Shown here piece after piece: positions 51,289-59,969 of a stretch of 64,000 nucleotides of DNA. Every line of letters begins with the position of its first letter. Position 1 is the stretch's first letter. The stretch lies in the NCBI GenBank assembly GCA_000719025.1, contig JODP01000013.1, positions 372,001-436,000 on the forward strand, given 5' to 3'. Below the pieces are notes generated by a model that did not search any database, was not told where the DNA came from, and saw only the letters and a list, made by a program, of their open reading frames with translations. The stretch is from Kineosporia aurantiaca JCM 3230 (GTDB taxonomy: Bacteria > Actinomycetota > Actinomycetes > Actinomycetales > Kineosporiaceae). The translations under genes and the position numbers were made by a program.

Positions 51289-51830
51289 TCAGGAGCCGAT
51301 GCTGGCCTGCGGACCGGCGTAGGTCTTGACCAGCAAGGGGACGTCCTTGGCGGGGTCGAGTGTGTAGGCGTAGCAGTCCGAGGGTTTGAACGTGGTGCCC
51401 ACGGTTTGCTGTTTACCGGTGCAGCTTACGCAGATGCTGCCGCTCTGACTGACCGACGCGGTGCTGTCCCCGGCGAAGTACGGGTCCTTCACGTGGTCGA
51501 AGTAACTGTTCTCCACCACCATTTTCGTTTTCCCGCGGGCGTTGTTGCCGTAGGACGTGATGTTCTGCAGGTAGTTGTCGTACAGGTGGGCGAGGGCCAC
51601 GTTGTCCACACTGGGGTTACGCTGGTTCGAGTCGTAGATCCAGTTGTGGTGGATGGTGATCTTCGCCGTCACGTTGTCGGTCCAGCCGATGCCGAACGTC
51701 TTGTTGTGGTCGCCCAGCTTGTTCCAGGAGACGGTCAGGTGCGAGGTGTCCTTGCGGTTGTCGATACGGACGGCGGCCGGCCAGTTCCTGCTCACCGGGA
51801 ACTCCCGCGGAGCCTCGCTGAACTGATACC
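51289..51830 (-). pseudogene. pectate lyase remnant, C-terminal half only
   Basis: The minus strand encodes about 180 residues matching the right-handed beta-helix C-terminal half of a polysaccharide lyase family 1 enzyme: TVSWNKLGDHNKTFGIGW, ITIHHNWIYDSNQRNPS (with the likely catalytic Arg) and VVENSYFDHV. The N-terminal half, including signal peptide and early metal-ligand aspartates, is absent: upstream the frame runs into the complete aminotransferase gene read in another frame. It therefore has no start of its own and is a decayed gene. Confidence 0.8.
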
Positions 51831-53129
51831 TCAGGAGAGCACTGCCTGCAGTGCGGCCTCGAGAATGTCCACCCCGGTGTGTAGGTCGGCGTTCTCGATG
51901 GTCAGCGGGGGCGCGATCCGGAAGATGCCACCCATGCCGGGCAGCTGCACGATGTTCATGTGCAGCCCGCGTTCCAGACACGCCTCGGTGACGGCCGCGC
52001 CCAGCCGGTCGGCCGGGGTCTTGCTCTGCTTGTCGGTGACCAGCTCGATGCCCTGCAGCAAGCCTCTCCCCCGCACGTCGCCGACCTGCTCATAGCGCTC
52101 ACGCAGGTCGAGAAGCCGTTCGGTGAGCTCCTTCCCGAGCTCCTGCGAGCGCTGGACCAGGTGATCCCGCTCGATCACGGCCATCACGGTCAGGGCCACC
52201 GTGGCCGCCAGCGGATCGGACACGTGCGTGGTGTAGAACAGGAAACCGCGCTCGTGGCAGAGCTCTTCGATCTCGGACGAGGTGACCACCGCGGCCACCG
52301 GCAGCCCGGCGCCGAGGGTCTTGGAGAGGGTGATGATGTCCGGCACCACCCCGTCCCGCTCGAAGGCGTACATGGTGCCGGTGCGGCCCAGCCCGGTCTG
52401 CGCCTCGTCGAGGATCAGCAGCATGCCGCGCTCGGCGCAGTACTGCTTCAGCCGGGCCAGGTAGCCCTCCGGCAGCTCGATGATCCCGCCCGAGGAGAGG
52501 ATCGGCTCGACCACGCAGGCGGCCAGGCTGCCCGAGGACTGTTGGTCGACCAGGCCGAACCCGTAGGCCAGCTCGGCCTCCCAGTCGTAGGACCCGTCGG
52601 CCCGGCGGAAGGGGGAGCGGTAGGCGTTCGGCGTGGGCAGGCTGAGGTTGCCCGGGATCGGCGGTCCGTAGCCCCGCCGCCCGGCCGAGAAGGTCGCTCC
52701 GGCCGCTCCCGACGTCATCCCGTGCCACGACCGGTCGAAGGCCACCACCTCGTACTTCCCGGTGGCGAGCTTGGCCATCTTGATCGCCGCCTCGTTCGAC
52801 TCCGCCCCGGTGGTCAGCAGCAGCACCCGGTCCAGCGGGTCGGGCAGGGAGGCCGTCAGCCGGGCGCCGAACTCCACCACCGGCCGGCTGAGCATGCCCG
52901 AGTACAGATGGGTCAGGGTGCCCGCGGCCTCGGTGACCGCCCGGGTCACGTCCGGGTGCGCGTGCCCGAGCACGGCGCTCATCTGGCCCGAGGTGAAGTC
53001 GAGGATGCGCTGCCCGGCCGAGTCGTAGACGTACGAACCGGCCGCCCGCTCGATGATCCGCGGCGTGAAGCGGCCGCCGTACCGGATCAGGTGACGCTCG
53101 GCCCGGTCCCAGAACTGCTCGTCGTCCAT
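51831..53129 (-). CDS. dgdA: class III aminotransferase (2,2-dialkylglycine decarboxylase type)
   Basis: 432-residue PLP enzyme. Fold-type I with PLP lysine K270 (TLSKTLGAG), DEAQTGLGRTG (cofactor Asp) and LTTGAESNEAAIKMAKL. Closest by pattern and length to DgdA (433), which decarboxylates 2,2-dialkylglycines coupled to transamination of pyruvate; a normal omega-aminotransferase role is possible. ATG 53129 is chosen over an upstream ATG at 53249. It ends exactly where the pectate lyase remnant begins. Divergent from an efflux gene. Confidence 0.85.
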   Translation of the reverse strand: MDDEQFWDRAERHLIRYGGRFTPRIIERAAGSYVYDSAGQRILDFTSGQMSAVLGHAHPDVTRAVTEAAGTLTHLYSGMLSRPVVEFGARLTASLPDPLDRVLLLTTGAESNEAAIKMAKLATGKYEVVAFDRSWHGMTSGAAGATFSAGRRGYGPPIPGNLSLPTPNAYRSPFRRADGSYDWEAELAYGFGLVDQQSSGSLAACVVEPILSSGGIIELPEGYLARLKQYCAERGMLLILDEAQTGLGRTGTMYAFERDGVVPDIITLSKTLGAGLPVAAVVTSSEIEELCHERGFLFYTTHVSDPLAATVALTVMAVIERDHLVQRSQELGKELTERLLDLRERYEQVGDVRGRGLLQGIELVTDKQSKTPADRLGAAVTEACLERGLHMNIVQLPGMGGIFRIAPPLTIENADLHTGVDILEAALQAVLS

Positions 53130-53212
53130 CGGTAGGGTCTCCGTCCTCACAACCGGTGTACCTGATCGGCACACAACGACATAATGACTGACATCGCACG
53201 GGGGATGACTGT

Positions 53213-54721
53213 GTGAGACGAAGGGCACCAGACGTGAGTACCGAGTCAATGACCGACGCGGCCAGGGCCACCGGCGAGGTGAGCGACGTCCCCGATCTTC
53301 CCACCGGGCCCCTGATCGCCCTGCTGACCGGTTCGGCCTTCGTGGTGATCCTGAACGAGACGATCATGAGCGTGGCGCTGCCGGACCTGATGCGCGAGTT
53401 CCGCGTCCCGGCCACCACCGCGCAGTGGCTGACCACCGCGTTCCTGCTGACCATGGCCATCGTCATCCCGATCAGCGGCTGGCTGCTGACCCGCCTGCCG
53501 CTGCGCACCGTCTTCGTCGTGGCGATGGGCAGTTTCACCGCGGGCACGCTGATCTGCGCCACCGCCCCGGTGTTCGGCGCACTGGTGGCCGGCCGGGTGG
53601 TGCAGGCGGTCGGCACCGCGCTGATGATGCCGCTGCTGATCACCACCATCCTGAACGTGGTCGCCCCGGACCGGCGCGGGCGGATGATGGGCATCGTCTC
53701 GATCGTCATCTCGGTGGCCCCGGCGATCGGCCCGACCATCTCCGGGGTGGTGCTCGACCAGCTCACCTGGCGCTGGATGTTCTGGCTGGTGCTGCCGATC
53801 GCGATGATCGCCTTGGTGGCCGGGGCCGCCTGGGTGCGCAACGTGACCGACCCGCGCAACTCCCCGCTGGACGTGGCCTCGGTGATCTTCTCGGCGCTCG
53901 CCTTCGGCGGCCTGATCTACGGTCTGAGCACCGTCGGGGAGGCCTCGGCCGGGTCCGCGCCGCCCCCGGTCCAGCCGTGGATCCCGCTGGTGATCGGGGC
54001 GGCGGCCTTCGTGGTCTTCGTCCGGCGCCAGCTCGCCCTGCAGTCCCGGGCCCTGCTGGACCTGAGAGCCTTTGCCACCCGCACCTTCTCGGCCGCCGTG
54101 CTGCTGGTCGCGGTCAGCATGATGGCACTGTTCGGCACGCTGATCCTGCTGCCGATCTACCTGCAGTCCGCGCTCGGCCTGTCCACCCTGGTCACCGGGC
54201 TGATGCTGCTGCCCGGCGGGCTGACCATGGGCCTGCTCGCGCCGATCGTCGGCCGGCTCTTCGACCGCTACGGCCCCGGCCCCCTGGTCGCCCCGGGCGC
54301 GCTGATCGCCTGCATCGCCCTGTGGGACATGACCCGGTTCGACCTCGGTACCGGCAAGGGCACCGTGATCGCGGCCTACGTGCTGCTCAGCGTCGGCCTG
54401 GCCTTCATGTTCACCCCGCTGCTGACCAGCGCGCTGGGCTCACTGCCGCACCACCTCTACTCGCACGGCAGCGCCATCGTCGGCACCGTGCAGCAGGTGG
54501 CCGGAGCGGCCGGGACCGCGCTGTTCGTCACCGTAATGACGCGTACCTCGGCCGATTCGCTCAGCGACGGCCGCAGTTCCCTGGCCAGCGTGGCCGAAGG
54601 GGTGCACGCGGCCCTGCTGTGGGGCGGCATCATCTCCGCCGCCGCCGTGGCACTCGCCCTGTTCGTTCCCCGGCCGAAATCGCTCCTGGTGAACGACGTT
54701 CCCGCCGAGGTCACGGCTTGA
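53213..54721 (+). CDS. DHA2 family MFS drug transporter (14 helices)
   Basis: 502-residue efflux pump of the EmrB/QacA type with about 14 helices, motif A-like GWLLTRLPLRTVFV, and motif C region GIVSIVISVAPAIGPTISG. GTG 53213 is used; GTG 53234 or ATG 53249 are also possible. It sits 83 bases from the divergent aminotransferase; the stop overlaps by 3-4 bases the start of the amidohydrolase remnant (TTG 54718). Confidence 0.9.
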   Translation: MRRRAPDVSTESMTDAARATGEVSDVPDLPTGPLIALLTGSAFVVILNETIMSVALPDLMREFRVPATTAQWLTTAFLLTMAIVIPISGWLLTRLPLRTVFVVAMGSFTAGTLICATAPVFGALVAGRVVQAVGTALMMPLLITTILNVVAPDRRGRMMGIVSIVISVAPAIGPTISGVVLDQLTWRWMFWLVLPIAMIALVAGAAWVRNVTDPRNSPLDVASVIFSALAFGGLIYGLSTVGEASAGSAPPPVQPWIPLVIGAAAFVVFVRRQLALQSRALLDLRAFATRTFSAAVLLVAVSMMALFGTLILLPIYLQSALGLSTLVTGLMLLPGGLTMGLLAPIVGRLFDRYGPGPLVAPGALIACIALWDMTRFDLGTGKGTVIAAYVLLSVGLAFMFTPLLTSALGSLPHHLYSHGSAIVGTVQQVAGAAGTALFVTVMTRTSADSLSDGRSSLASVAEGVHAALLWGGIISAAAVALALFVPRPKSLLVNDVPAEVTA

Positions 54722-55116
54722 ACCTCGCCGAGGCGATCGGCCGGATCCCGCTCATCGATCACGCGCCGGTGATGTTGCTGCACTGCTATCCCTTCGTCCG
54801 TAACGCCGGCTACCTGGCCACCGTGCTGCCGCACGTGTACTTCGACGTGGGGCTGACCATCAATCACGTGGGGACGTCGGCGGTCGCCGTGGTGCGGGAG
54901 TCGCTGGAGCTGGCCCCCTTCGGCAAGGTGCTCTACTCCAGCGACGGCATCGGTCTGGCCGAGCTGACGTATCTGGGTGCCCGGCAATGGCGTTGGGCCC
55001 TGACGCGGGTGCTGACGGAGAACCAGCAGGAGCACGGCTGGCCGGCCGACGAGTGCCTGCGGGTGGCAGAACTCGTCGGCCGGGCCAACGCCCGGGCGGT
55101 GTACCGGCTGCCCTGA
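54718..55116 (+). pseudogene. amidohydrolase with internal deletion
   Basis: 133 codons that join the two ends of an amidohydrolase-family protein. The start (NLAEAIGRIPLIDH) matches the N-terminus, where the metal ligands HxH normally follow ('LIDHHCH'); here LIDH runs directly into APVMLLHCYPFVRNAGYLA, part of the C-terminal half (later FGKVLYSSDGIGLAEL). The middle ~200 residues with most metal ligands are missing but the frame stays open. TTG 54718 overlaps the upstream MFS stop. Probably a non-functional relic, co-transcribed with the MFS gene. Confidence 0.7.
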
Positions 55117-55125
55117 GGGCGCCGA

Positions 55126-55782
55126 TCAGGCCGCCGCCTTCGCCTCCCACAGGCTGGTGAACGCCTCGGCCTCGGACTTCACATAGGCCGAGAGCATCCG
55201 CACATCGCGCGCCCGGCTCAGGGCGAAACCGGTGGTGCCGGAGCGCACGTCGATGATCCGCGGAGTGGCCTGGCAGCCGACCGCACGCATTGCCTCGCCC
55301 ATGATCACCAGAGCCCCGTCGGCCGTGGCCTGGGTGAGGCGGGTGGCCTTGAGGTGCAGGAACCAGACCTCCTGCACCCCGTGACGACGCTCGACCAGCA
55401 GGTGCGGGGACACGTTGACCCGCAGATCGCGGTGCCGCCAGACACCGGCCGGGGCGCCGAAGACGGCGACCGGACCGGTGCGGCGGCGCACCTCGAGCAT
55501 GCCCGCCCGGATCTCGGCGTAGTGCTCGGACTGGCCCCGGCAGCGCCGGTAGACCTCTTCCCTCTCCTGCGCCCGGGCCACTGCGGTGTCCAGCTCGGCC
55601 CGCAGCCGCTCACTGCGCAGGCCGCTGACCACGGCGGAGACGATCGGGTCGTAGTAGCGCCAGGGGTGCCGGGCCGGGTCTTCGTACATTGCCCGCAACT
55701 GGGCCGGCACGCGGCCCCGCTGGGCCCCCGGGGTGCTGATGAACTGAATGATCGACGGAAGCGAGGTCTTGATCTCGGACAC
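55126..55782 (-). CDS. LexA-boxed protein of unknown function
   Basis: 218-residue soluble protein that I do not recognise. Features: SLPSIIQFISTPGAQRGRVPAQL at the N-terminus, an acidic/Arg-rich middle with helices, then VNVSPHLLVERRHGVQEVWFLHLKATRL and RIIDVRSGTTGFALSRARDVRM. The EVWFLHLKA segment loosely recalls the end of a PD-(D/E)XK nuclease core, but the evidence is weak. A perfect SOS box (55833-55848) lies 51 bases before GTG 55782, chosen for its CAGGAG spacing; GTG 55809 is the alternative. Likely SOS-induced. Confidence 0.75.
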   Translation of the reverse strand: MSEIKTSLPSIIQFISTPGAQRGRVPAQLRAMYEDPARHPWRYYDPIVSAVVSGLRSERLRAELDTAVARAQEREEVYRRCRGQSEHYAEIRAGMLEVRRRTGPVAVFGAPAGVWRHRDLRVNVSPHLLVERRHGVQEVWFLHLKATRLTQATADGALVIMGEAMRAVGCQATPRIIDVRSGTTGFALSRARDVRMLSAYVKSEAEAFTSLWEAKAAA

Positions 55783-55832
55783 GTGCGGCTCCTGCCCCTC
55801 GAGCGTCACGACTCCTGTATCTTACCGCAATT

Positions 55833-55848
55833 TCGAACGTATGTTCGA
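55833..55848. promoter_or_regulatory. LexA (SOS) box
   Basis: TCGAACGTATGTTCGA, a perfect match to the actinobacterial/mycobacterial LexA operator TCGAAC-N4-GTTCGA. It sits just upstream of the unknown minus-strand gene and overlaps its likely promoter (complement TAAGAT near 55821-55826 as -10). No gene on the plus strand starts close by; the roadblock gene begins 260 bases away. Confidence 0.85.
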
Positions 55849-56107
55849 CTGATTGTGGGTCAAAAACGGCCGAGAGCGACAAATGGCAAGCCTATGACCT
55901 GCAGGATTAACCGCCAGCAGGCTACCCAGCACGATCCGTCGTGATTACCCTCGAACGGCCGATCCACATCCGGGGTCAGGTGCCGAAGGAGACGCAGAGA
56001 GTCATCTCGCAGCCGGTCCCTGGGGTCGGCTGGTGCCCCGGGACCCCGGAGCATGTCCGCCGACCCACCACAGTCCCGCCTGCCCCCAGGCCGGAGAGGA
56101 AGACTTA

Positions 56108-56476
56108 GTGTCCAACATCGACACCGTTCTCAAGGAAGCCATGCAGATCGACGGCGCCGTCGGCGTCGCGCTCGTGGACCACACCAGCGGCATGACCCTC
56201 GGCCAGGCCGGCGGCAACACGCTGAACCTCGAGGTCGCCGCGGCCGGCAACACCGAGGTGGTCCGGGCCAAGCTGCGCACCATGGACGCGCTGCGGCTGC
56301 GCGAGAACATCGAGGACATCCTGATCACCCTGGACACCCAGTACCACCTGATCCGGCTGATCACCGACAAGTCCGGCGCCGGGCTGTTCCTCTACCTGGC
56401 CCTGGACAAGCAGCGCTCGAACCTGGCCCTGGCCCGGCACAAGCTGGCCGCGCTGGAGCGCACCATCGAGATCTGA
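56108..56476 (+). CDS. roadblock/LC7-domain protein
   Basis: 122-residue stand-alone roadblock/LC7 (MglB-like) protein: the sequence follows the fold length and pattern (MQIDGAVGVALVDHTSGMTLG; NTEVVRAKLRTMDALRL; YHLIRLITDKSGAGLFLYLALD). Such proteins bind small GTPases (MglA-type) or act as dimeric scaffolds; no GTPase gene is adjacent here. GTG 56108 follows GAGAGGAAG. Closed by the terminator at 56498. Interaction partner unknown. Confidence 0.88.
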   Translation: MSNIDTVLKEAMQIDGAVGVALVDHTSGMTLGQAGGNTLNLEVAAAGNTEVVRAKLRTMDALRLRENIEDILITLDTQYHLIRLITDKSGAGLFLYLALDKQRSNLALARHKLAALERTIEI

Positions 56477-56497
56477 GTCTCCCCCGAGCCACACAGA

Positions 56498-56543
56498 AAC
56501 GGCCGGTCAGAGCGTCCATCATCGGACGTCCTGACCGGCCGTT
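56498..56543. terminator. bidirectional terminator
   Basis: Perfect 13-bp stem (56498-56510 with 56531-56543), extended by an inner CGTCC/GGACG pairing, between the convergent roadblock and fgd genes. Confidence 0.8.
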
Positions 56544-56556
56544 GGTGCGATCAGAC

Positions 56557-57549
56557 TTAAAGCGCCCGCAGCAGCGGGACCACGTCCTGGGTGAACTGGG
56601 TGATGAACCGCGACTGGTCCTGCCCCGGGCCGTGGAAGACCAGGTGGGTGAAGCCGGCCTCGGTGTAGTTCTTCACCGCCGCCACCACCTCCTGCGGGTC
56701 CGAGGCGACGATCCAGCGCTGGGCCACCTGCTCGATCGGCAGTTCGTCGGCCAGCCGGGCCATCTCCACCGGGTCGTGCACCGAGGCCTTCTGCTCCGGG
56801 GTGAGCGACAGCGGCGCCCAGAACCGGGTGTTCTCCAGCGCCTTGGCCGGGTCCTCGTCGAACGACAGCTTGATCTCGATCGTCCGGTCGATGTCGGCCT
56901 CGGTGCGCCCGGACGCCTCCAGGCCCTCGCGCAGGGCCGGCAGCAGGGTCTCCTCGTACAGGTCCATGCCCTTGCCCGAGGTGCAGATGTACCCGTCCCC
57001 GGCGCGCCCGGCGTACTTCGTGACCCCCGGCCCACCCCCGGCGATGTAGATCGGCACCGGCTGCTCCGGCCGGTCGTAGACGGTGGCGTCGTGCAGGCGG
57101 TAGTACTCGCCCTGGAACGTCACCCGTTCCTCGTTCCAGAGCTGACGGATCAGCTTGACCGCCTCGCGCAGCCGGGCGAAACGCACCCGGGTCTCCGGGA
57201 AGTCCACCCCCACGGCCGTCTCGTTCAGGGCCTCGCCGGTACCGATGCCGAGGATCGCGCGGCCCGGCGCGAGCACCCCGAGGGTGGCGAAGGCCTGGGC
57301 GATGACGGCCGGGTTGTAGCGCAGGGTCGGCGTGAGCACGCTCGTCCCCAGCTGCACCCGGGAGGTCTTGGCCGCCACCCAGGGCAGCCAGACCAGCGCG
57401 GACGGGGCGTGCCCGTCGATGTGCCGCCACGGCTGGAAATGGTCGGAGATCCAGACCGAGTCCAGACCCTGCTCCTCCGCCTGCACGGCGAAGTCCGCCA
57501 GCTCACCCGGGGCGAACTGTTCCGCCGACGCCTTGTAACCCAGCTTCAC
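56557..57549 (-). CDS. fgd: F420-dependent glucose-6-phosphate dehydrogenase
   Basis: 330-residue luciferase-like (LLM) enzyme. It opens MKLGYKASAEQFAP and contains SVWISDHFQPWRHIDGHAP and GILGIGTGEALNE-type segments characteristic of Fgd, which oxidises glucose 6-phosphate and reduces cofactor F420. The length and N-terminal motif are close to mycobacterial Fgd1. GTG 57549 follows GAGAGG with 6-base spacing; a TTG at 57576 is a poorer start. Other F420-LLM specificities cannot be excluded. Confidence 0.88.
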   Translation of the reverse strand: MKLGYKASAEQFAPGELADFAVQAEEQGLDSVWISDHFQPWRHIDGHAPSALVWLPWVAAKTSRVQLGTSVLTPTLRYNPAVIAQAFATLGVLAPGRAILGIGTGEALNETAVGVDFPETRVRFARLREAVKLIRQLWNEERVTFQGEYYRLHDATVYDRPEQPVPIYIAGGGPGVTKYAGRAGDGYICTSGKGMDLYEETLLPALREGLEASGRTEADIDRTIEIKLSFDEDPAKALENTRFWAPLSLTPEQKASVHDPVEMARLADELPIEQVAQRWIVASDPQEVVAAVKNYTEAGFTHLVFHGPGQDQSRFITQFTQDVVPLLRAL

Positions 57550-57674
57550 GTCCGGCCTCTCTGTTTTCCTCGGCAACCTTCCTGCTCAACCTAGATCGCG
57601 GGGGGAGGCCGTTCAACCCGGCGCGGGCGATGCCGATGACACAGGACGAAGTCTTTGCACCCTGGGGGAATCTC

Positions 57675-59294
57675 GTGGCTGTCGCCTCTGCCGGACCCGC
57701 CCGAAGCCGCTTCTCGCTGGCCGACCTCGGCGTGAGCACCAAAGTGCTGGGCACGATGGCGGTCGCGGCGCTGGTGGCGGTCATCGTCTGGGTGACCGGC
57801 CTCACCGGGCTCCGGAACACCAGCGACGCCGCGGACAGCATCGCCAACGACAACGTGGTCAGCGTCGAGGCCCTGAGCACGCTGCGGCTGATCTTCGACC
57901 AGGCCCGGCTGGACGCGACCGACCAGGCCCTGACCACCGACGACGCCGGGGCCGCGCAGTTCGCCGACGCCTTCACCGCCGATCTGAAGGCCTTCGACAC
58001 CGCACTGGCGGCCTACCGCGACAGCAAGCCGGCTCCGGACGCGGCGACCGTCGACGCCTTCGAGGCGAACTGGAAGGCCTACGTCACCATTGCCCAGGAG
58101 AAGCTGATCCCTCTGGGGACCGCGAACCGGCTCACGGCGTGGGCGAAGGTCCGCGACGATCAGGTGCAGCCCCTGGTGACCAAGGCGGACACCCTGCTCC
58201 AGCAGATGGACAAGACCGAGCAGACCGACTCCGTCGAGAGCGCGGCCGAGGCCGTGTCCACCTACAAGAACAGCCGGAACCTCTCCGCCGTCGTGCTGCT
58301 GCTGGGCCTGCTCGTCGCGGTCGGCATCGGCCTCGTGGTCTCCCGCTCGATCGTCCGCTCGCTGACCCGGGTCCAGGACGTCTGCCTGGCCCTGGCCACC
58401 GGTGATCTCACCCATTCCACCGGCCTGCACCAGCGCGACGAACCCGGCCGGATGGGACAGGCGCTGGACACGGCCGTGGCGTCGCTGCGCGAAACCGTGC
58501 GCACCATCGGCGAAAACGCGCAGTCCCTGGCCGGGGCCGCGGAACAGCTCACCGCCACGGCCACCCAGATCGCCACTTCGGCGCAGTCGACCTCCTCGCA
58601 GTCGGTGCGGGTCTCCGATGCGGCGGAGCAGATCTCCCGCAGCGTCGGCACGGTCTCGGCCGGCGGCGAGGAAATGACCGCCGCCATCCGGGAGATCTCG
58701 CAGAACGCGGCCGAGGCCGCCCAGGTGGCCGGCGAGGCGGTGCGGCTGACCGAGGACACCTCGACCCGGATGGCCCAGCTCGGCGAGTCCTCCGCCGAGA
58801 TCGGCAACATCGTGAAGGTGATCACCTCGATCGCCGAGCAGACCAACCTGCTCGCGCTGAACGCGACGATCGAGGCCGCCCGGGCCGGGGAGGCCGGCAA
58901 GGGCTTCGCCGTGGTCGCGGACGAGGTGAAGCAACTGGCCCAGGAGACCGCCCGCGCCACCGAGGACATCGCTCACCGGGTGCAGACCATCCAGGCCGAC
59001 ACCGGTGGCTCGGTCGAGGCGATCCACGAGGTCGCCGAGGTGATTCAGCGGATCAGCGAGTTCCAGACCACGATCGCCTCGGCGGTGGAGGAGCAGAGCG
59101 CCACCACCGCGGAGATGAACCGCAGCGTGGCCGAGGCGGCGAGCGGGACCGACGAGATCTCCCGGAACATCGGCGGGGTGGCCGAGGCGGCCGGCTCGAC
59201 CAGCCGGGGCGCGGACGAGACCCGGGCCGCGGTGTCCGAGCTGGCCCGGATGTCGGCCCAGCTCAACAACGTGGTGTCGGGCTTCCGGCTGTAG
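57675..59294 (+). CDS. methyl-accepting chemotaxis protein
   Basis: 539-residue receptor: N-terminal helix (about 22-45), extracytoplasmic four-helix bundle (about 50-205), second helix (about 212-235), HAMP and cytoplasmic signalling domain with the conserved hairpin tip EQTNLLALNATIEAARAGE and GKGFAVVADEVK. It senses an unknown ligand and regulates CheA, so this organism is motile. GTG 57675 has GGGGGA upstream at suitable distance; ATG 57630 would add a poor N-terminus. No che or flagellar genes are within the window. Confidence 0.93.
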   Translation: MAVASAGPARSRFSLADLGVSTKVLGTMAVAALVAVIVWVTGLTGLRNTSDAADSIANDNVVSVEALSTLRLIFDQARLDATDQALTTDDAGAAQFADAFTADLKAFDTALAAYRDSKPAPDAATVDAFEANWKAYVTIAQEKLIPLGTANRLTAWAKVRDDQVQPLVTKADTLLQQMDKTEQTDSVESAAEAVSTYKNSRNLSAVVLLLGLLVAVGIGLVVSRSIVRSLTRVQDVCLALATGDLTHSTGLHQRDEPGRMGQALDTAVASLRETVRTIGENAQSLAGAAEQLTATATQIATSAQSTSSQSVRVSDAAEQISRSVGTVSAGGEEMTAAIREISQNAAEAAQVAGEAVRLTEDTSTRMAQLGESSAEIGNIVKVITSIAEQTNLLALNATIEAARAGEAGKGFAVVADEVKQLAQETARATEDIAHRVQTIQADTGGSVEAIHEVAEVIQRISEFQTTIASAVEEQSATTAEMNRSVAEAASGTDEISRNIGGVAEAAGSTSRGADETRAAVSELARMSAQLNNVVSGFRL

Positions 59295-59300
59295 CCGCGG

Positions 59301-59894
59301 CTACTTGCGCCGCCACCAGGCGTCCTCGGGTTCGCTGACCGGGACCCGGGAGGAGCCGGCGCCGCTCTTCTGCTTGATCCGCGGGGCTCCGGGATCGAAG
59401 ATCAGCTGGGAGATCTGCTGGTAGTGCAGATCGGAGTCGGGGATGTAGTTGATCGTGCTGAGGGCCTGGTCCTGACCGGCCGACTCCATCACGAACTTGC
59501 CGTAGCCGAGCGCCCTTCCGGTCACCGACCGGTCGTAGCGCATGTCGGTGACCTTGCCCATCGGCATGATGTCGACCTTGCGGGTGACCACCCCGTGCAC
59601 CAGCATCAGCCGCTTGTCGGTGGCTACCACCAGTTCCAGCCACCACTCCCAGGCCACCAGGATCAACCGGGAGAGCAGCAGCAGCCAGAGCATGGTGAGC
59701 ACGGTCTCGACCGGCCCGTCGATCCGGGCCCCCACCGCGGCCAGCACGATCAGGCCCAGCAGGGTGGTCAGCAGGGGCTCGGCCAGCACCACCCAGTGCC
59801 GGCGGAGCAGGAAGACGATCGCCTCGCCCGGAACCAGGTACCGGTCGAGCTCCTTCGGGACACCCGGCCCGTACTTCTCAGAATGCCCAGCCAT
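59301..59894 (-). CDS. bacterial PH-domain membrane protein (YdbS-like)
   Basis: 197 residues. Two helices (about 45-90) after a short N-terminal segment (LDRYLVPGEAIVFLLRRHW) and a PH-like (bPH2) domain (WWLELVVATDKRLMLVHGVVTRKVDIMPMGKVTDMRYDRSV), with a basic Ser/Arg-rich C-terminus. Family of unknown function in membranes. Start ATG 59894; ATG 59930 would add 12 residues. It ends 6 bases from the convergent chemoreceptor stop. Confidence 0.85.
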   Translation of the reverse strand: MAGHSEKYGPGVPKELDRYLVPGEAIVFLLRRHWVVLAEPLLTTLLGLIVLAAVGARIDGPVETVLTMLWLLLLSRLILVAWEWWLELVVATDKRLMLVHGVVTRKVDIMPMGKVTDMRYDRSVTGRALGYGKFVMESAGQDQALSTINYIPDSDLHYQQISQLIFDPGAPRIKQKSGAGSSRVPVSEPEDAWWRRK

Positions 59895-59969
59895 AGAGCG
59901 GACGTTAGGTCGCGGGCGCGGCCCGCACACCCCCGGCTGCCATATGAGTACATATCGGATACCAGCGCT

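Noticed and set aside
55126..55782. Confident PD-(D/E)XK nuclease assignment for the LexA-boxed gene
   Set aside because: Only one short segment (EVWFLHLKA) fits and the upstream acidic residue pattern is not clear; kept as unknown.
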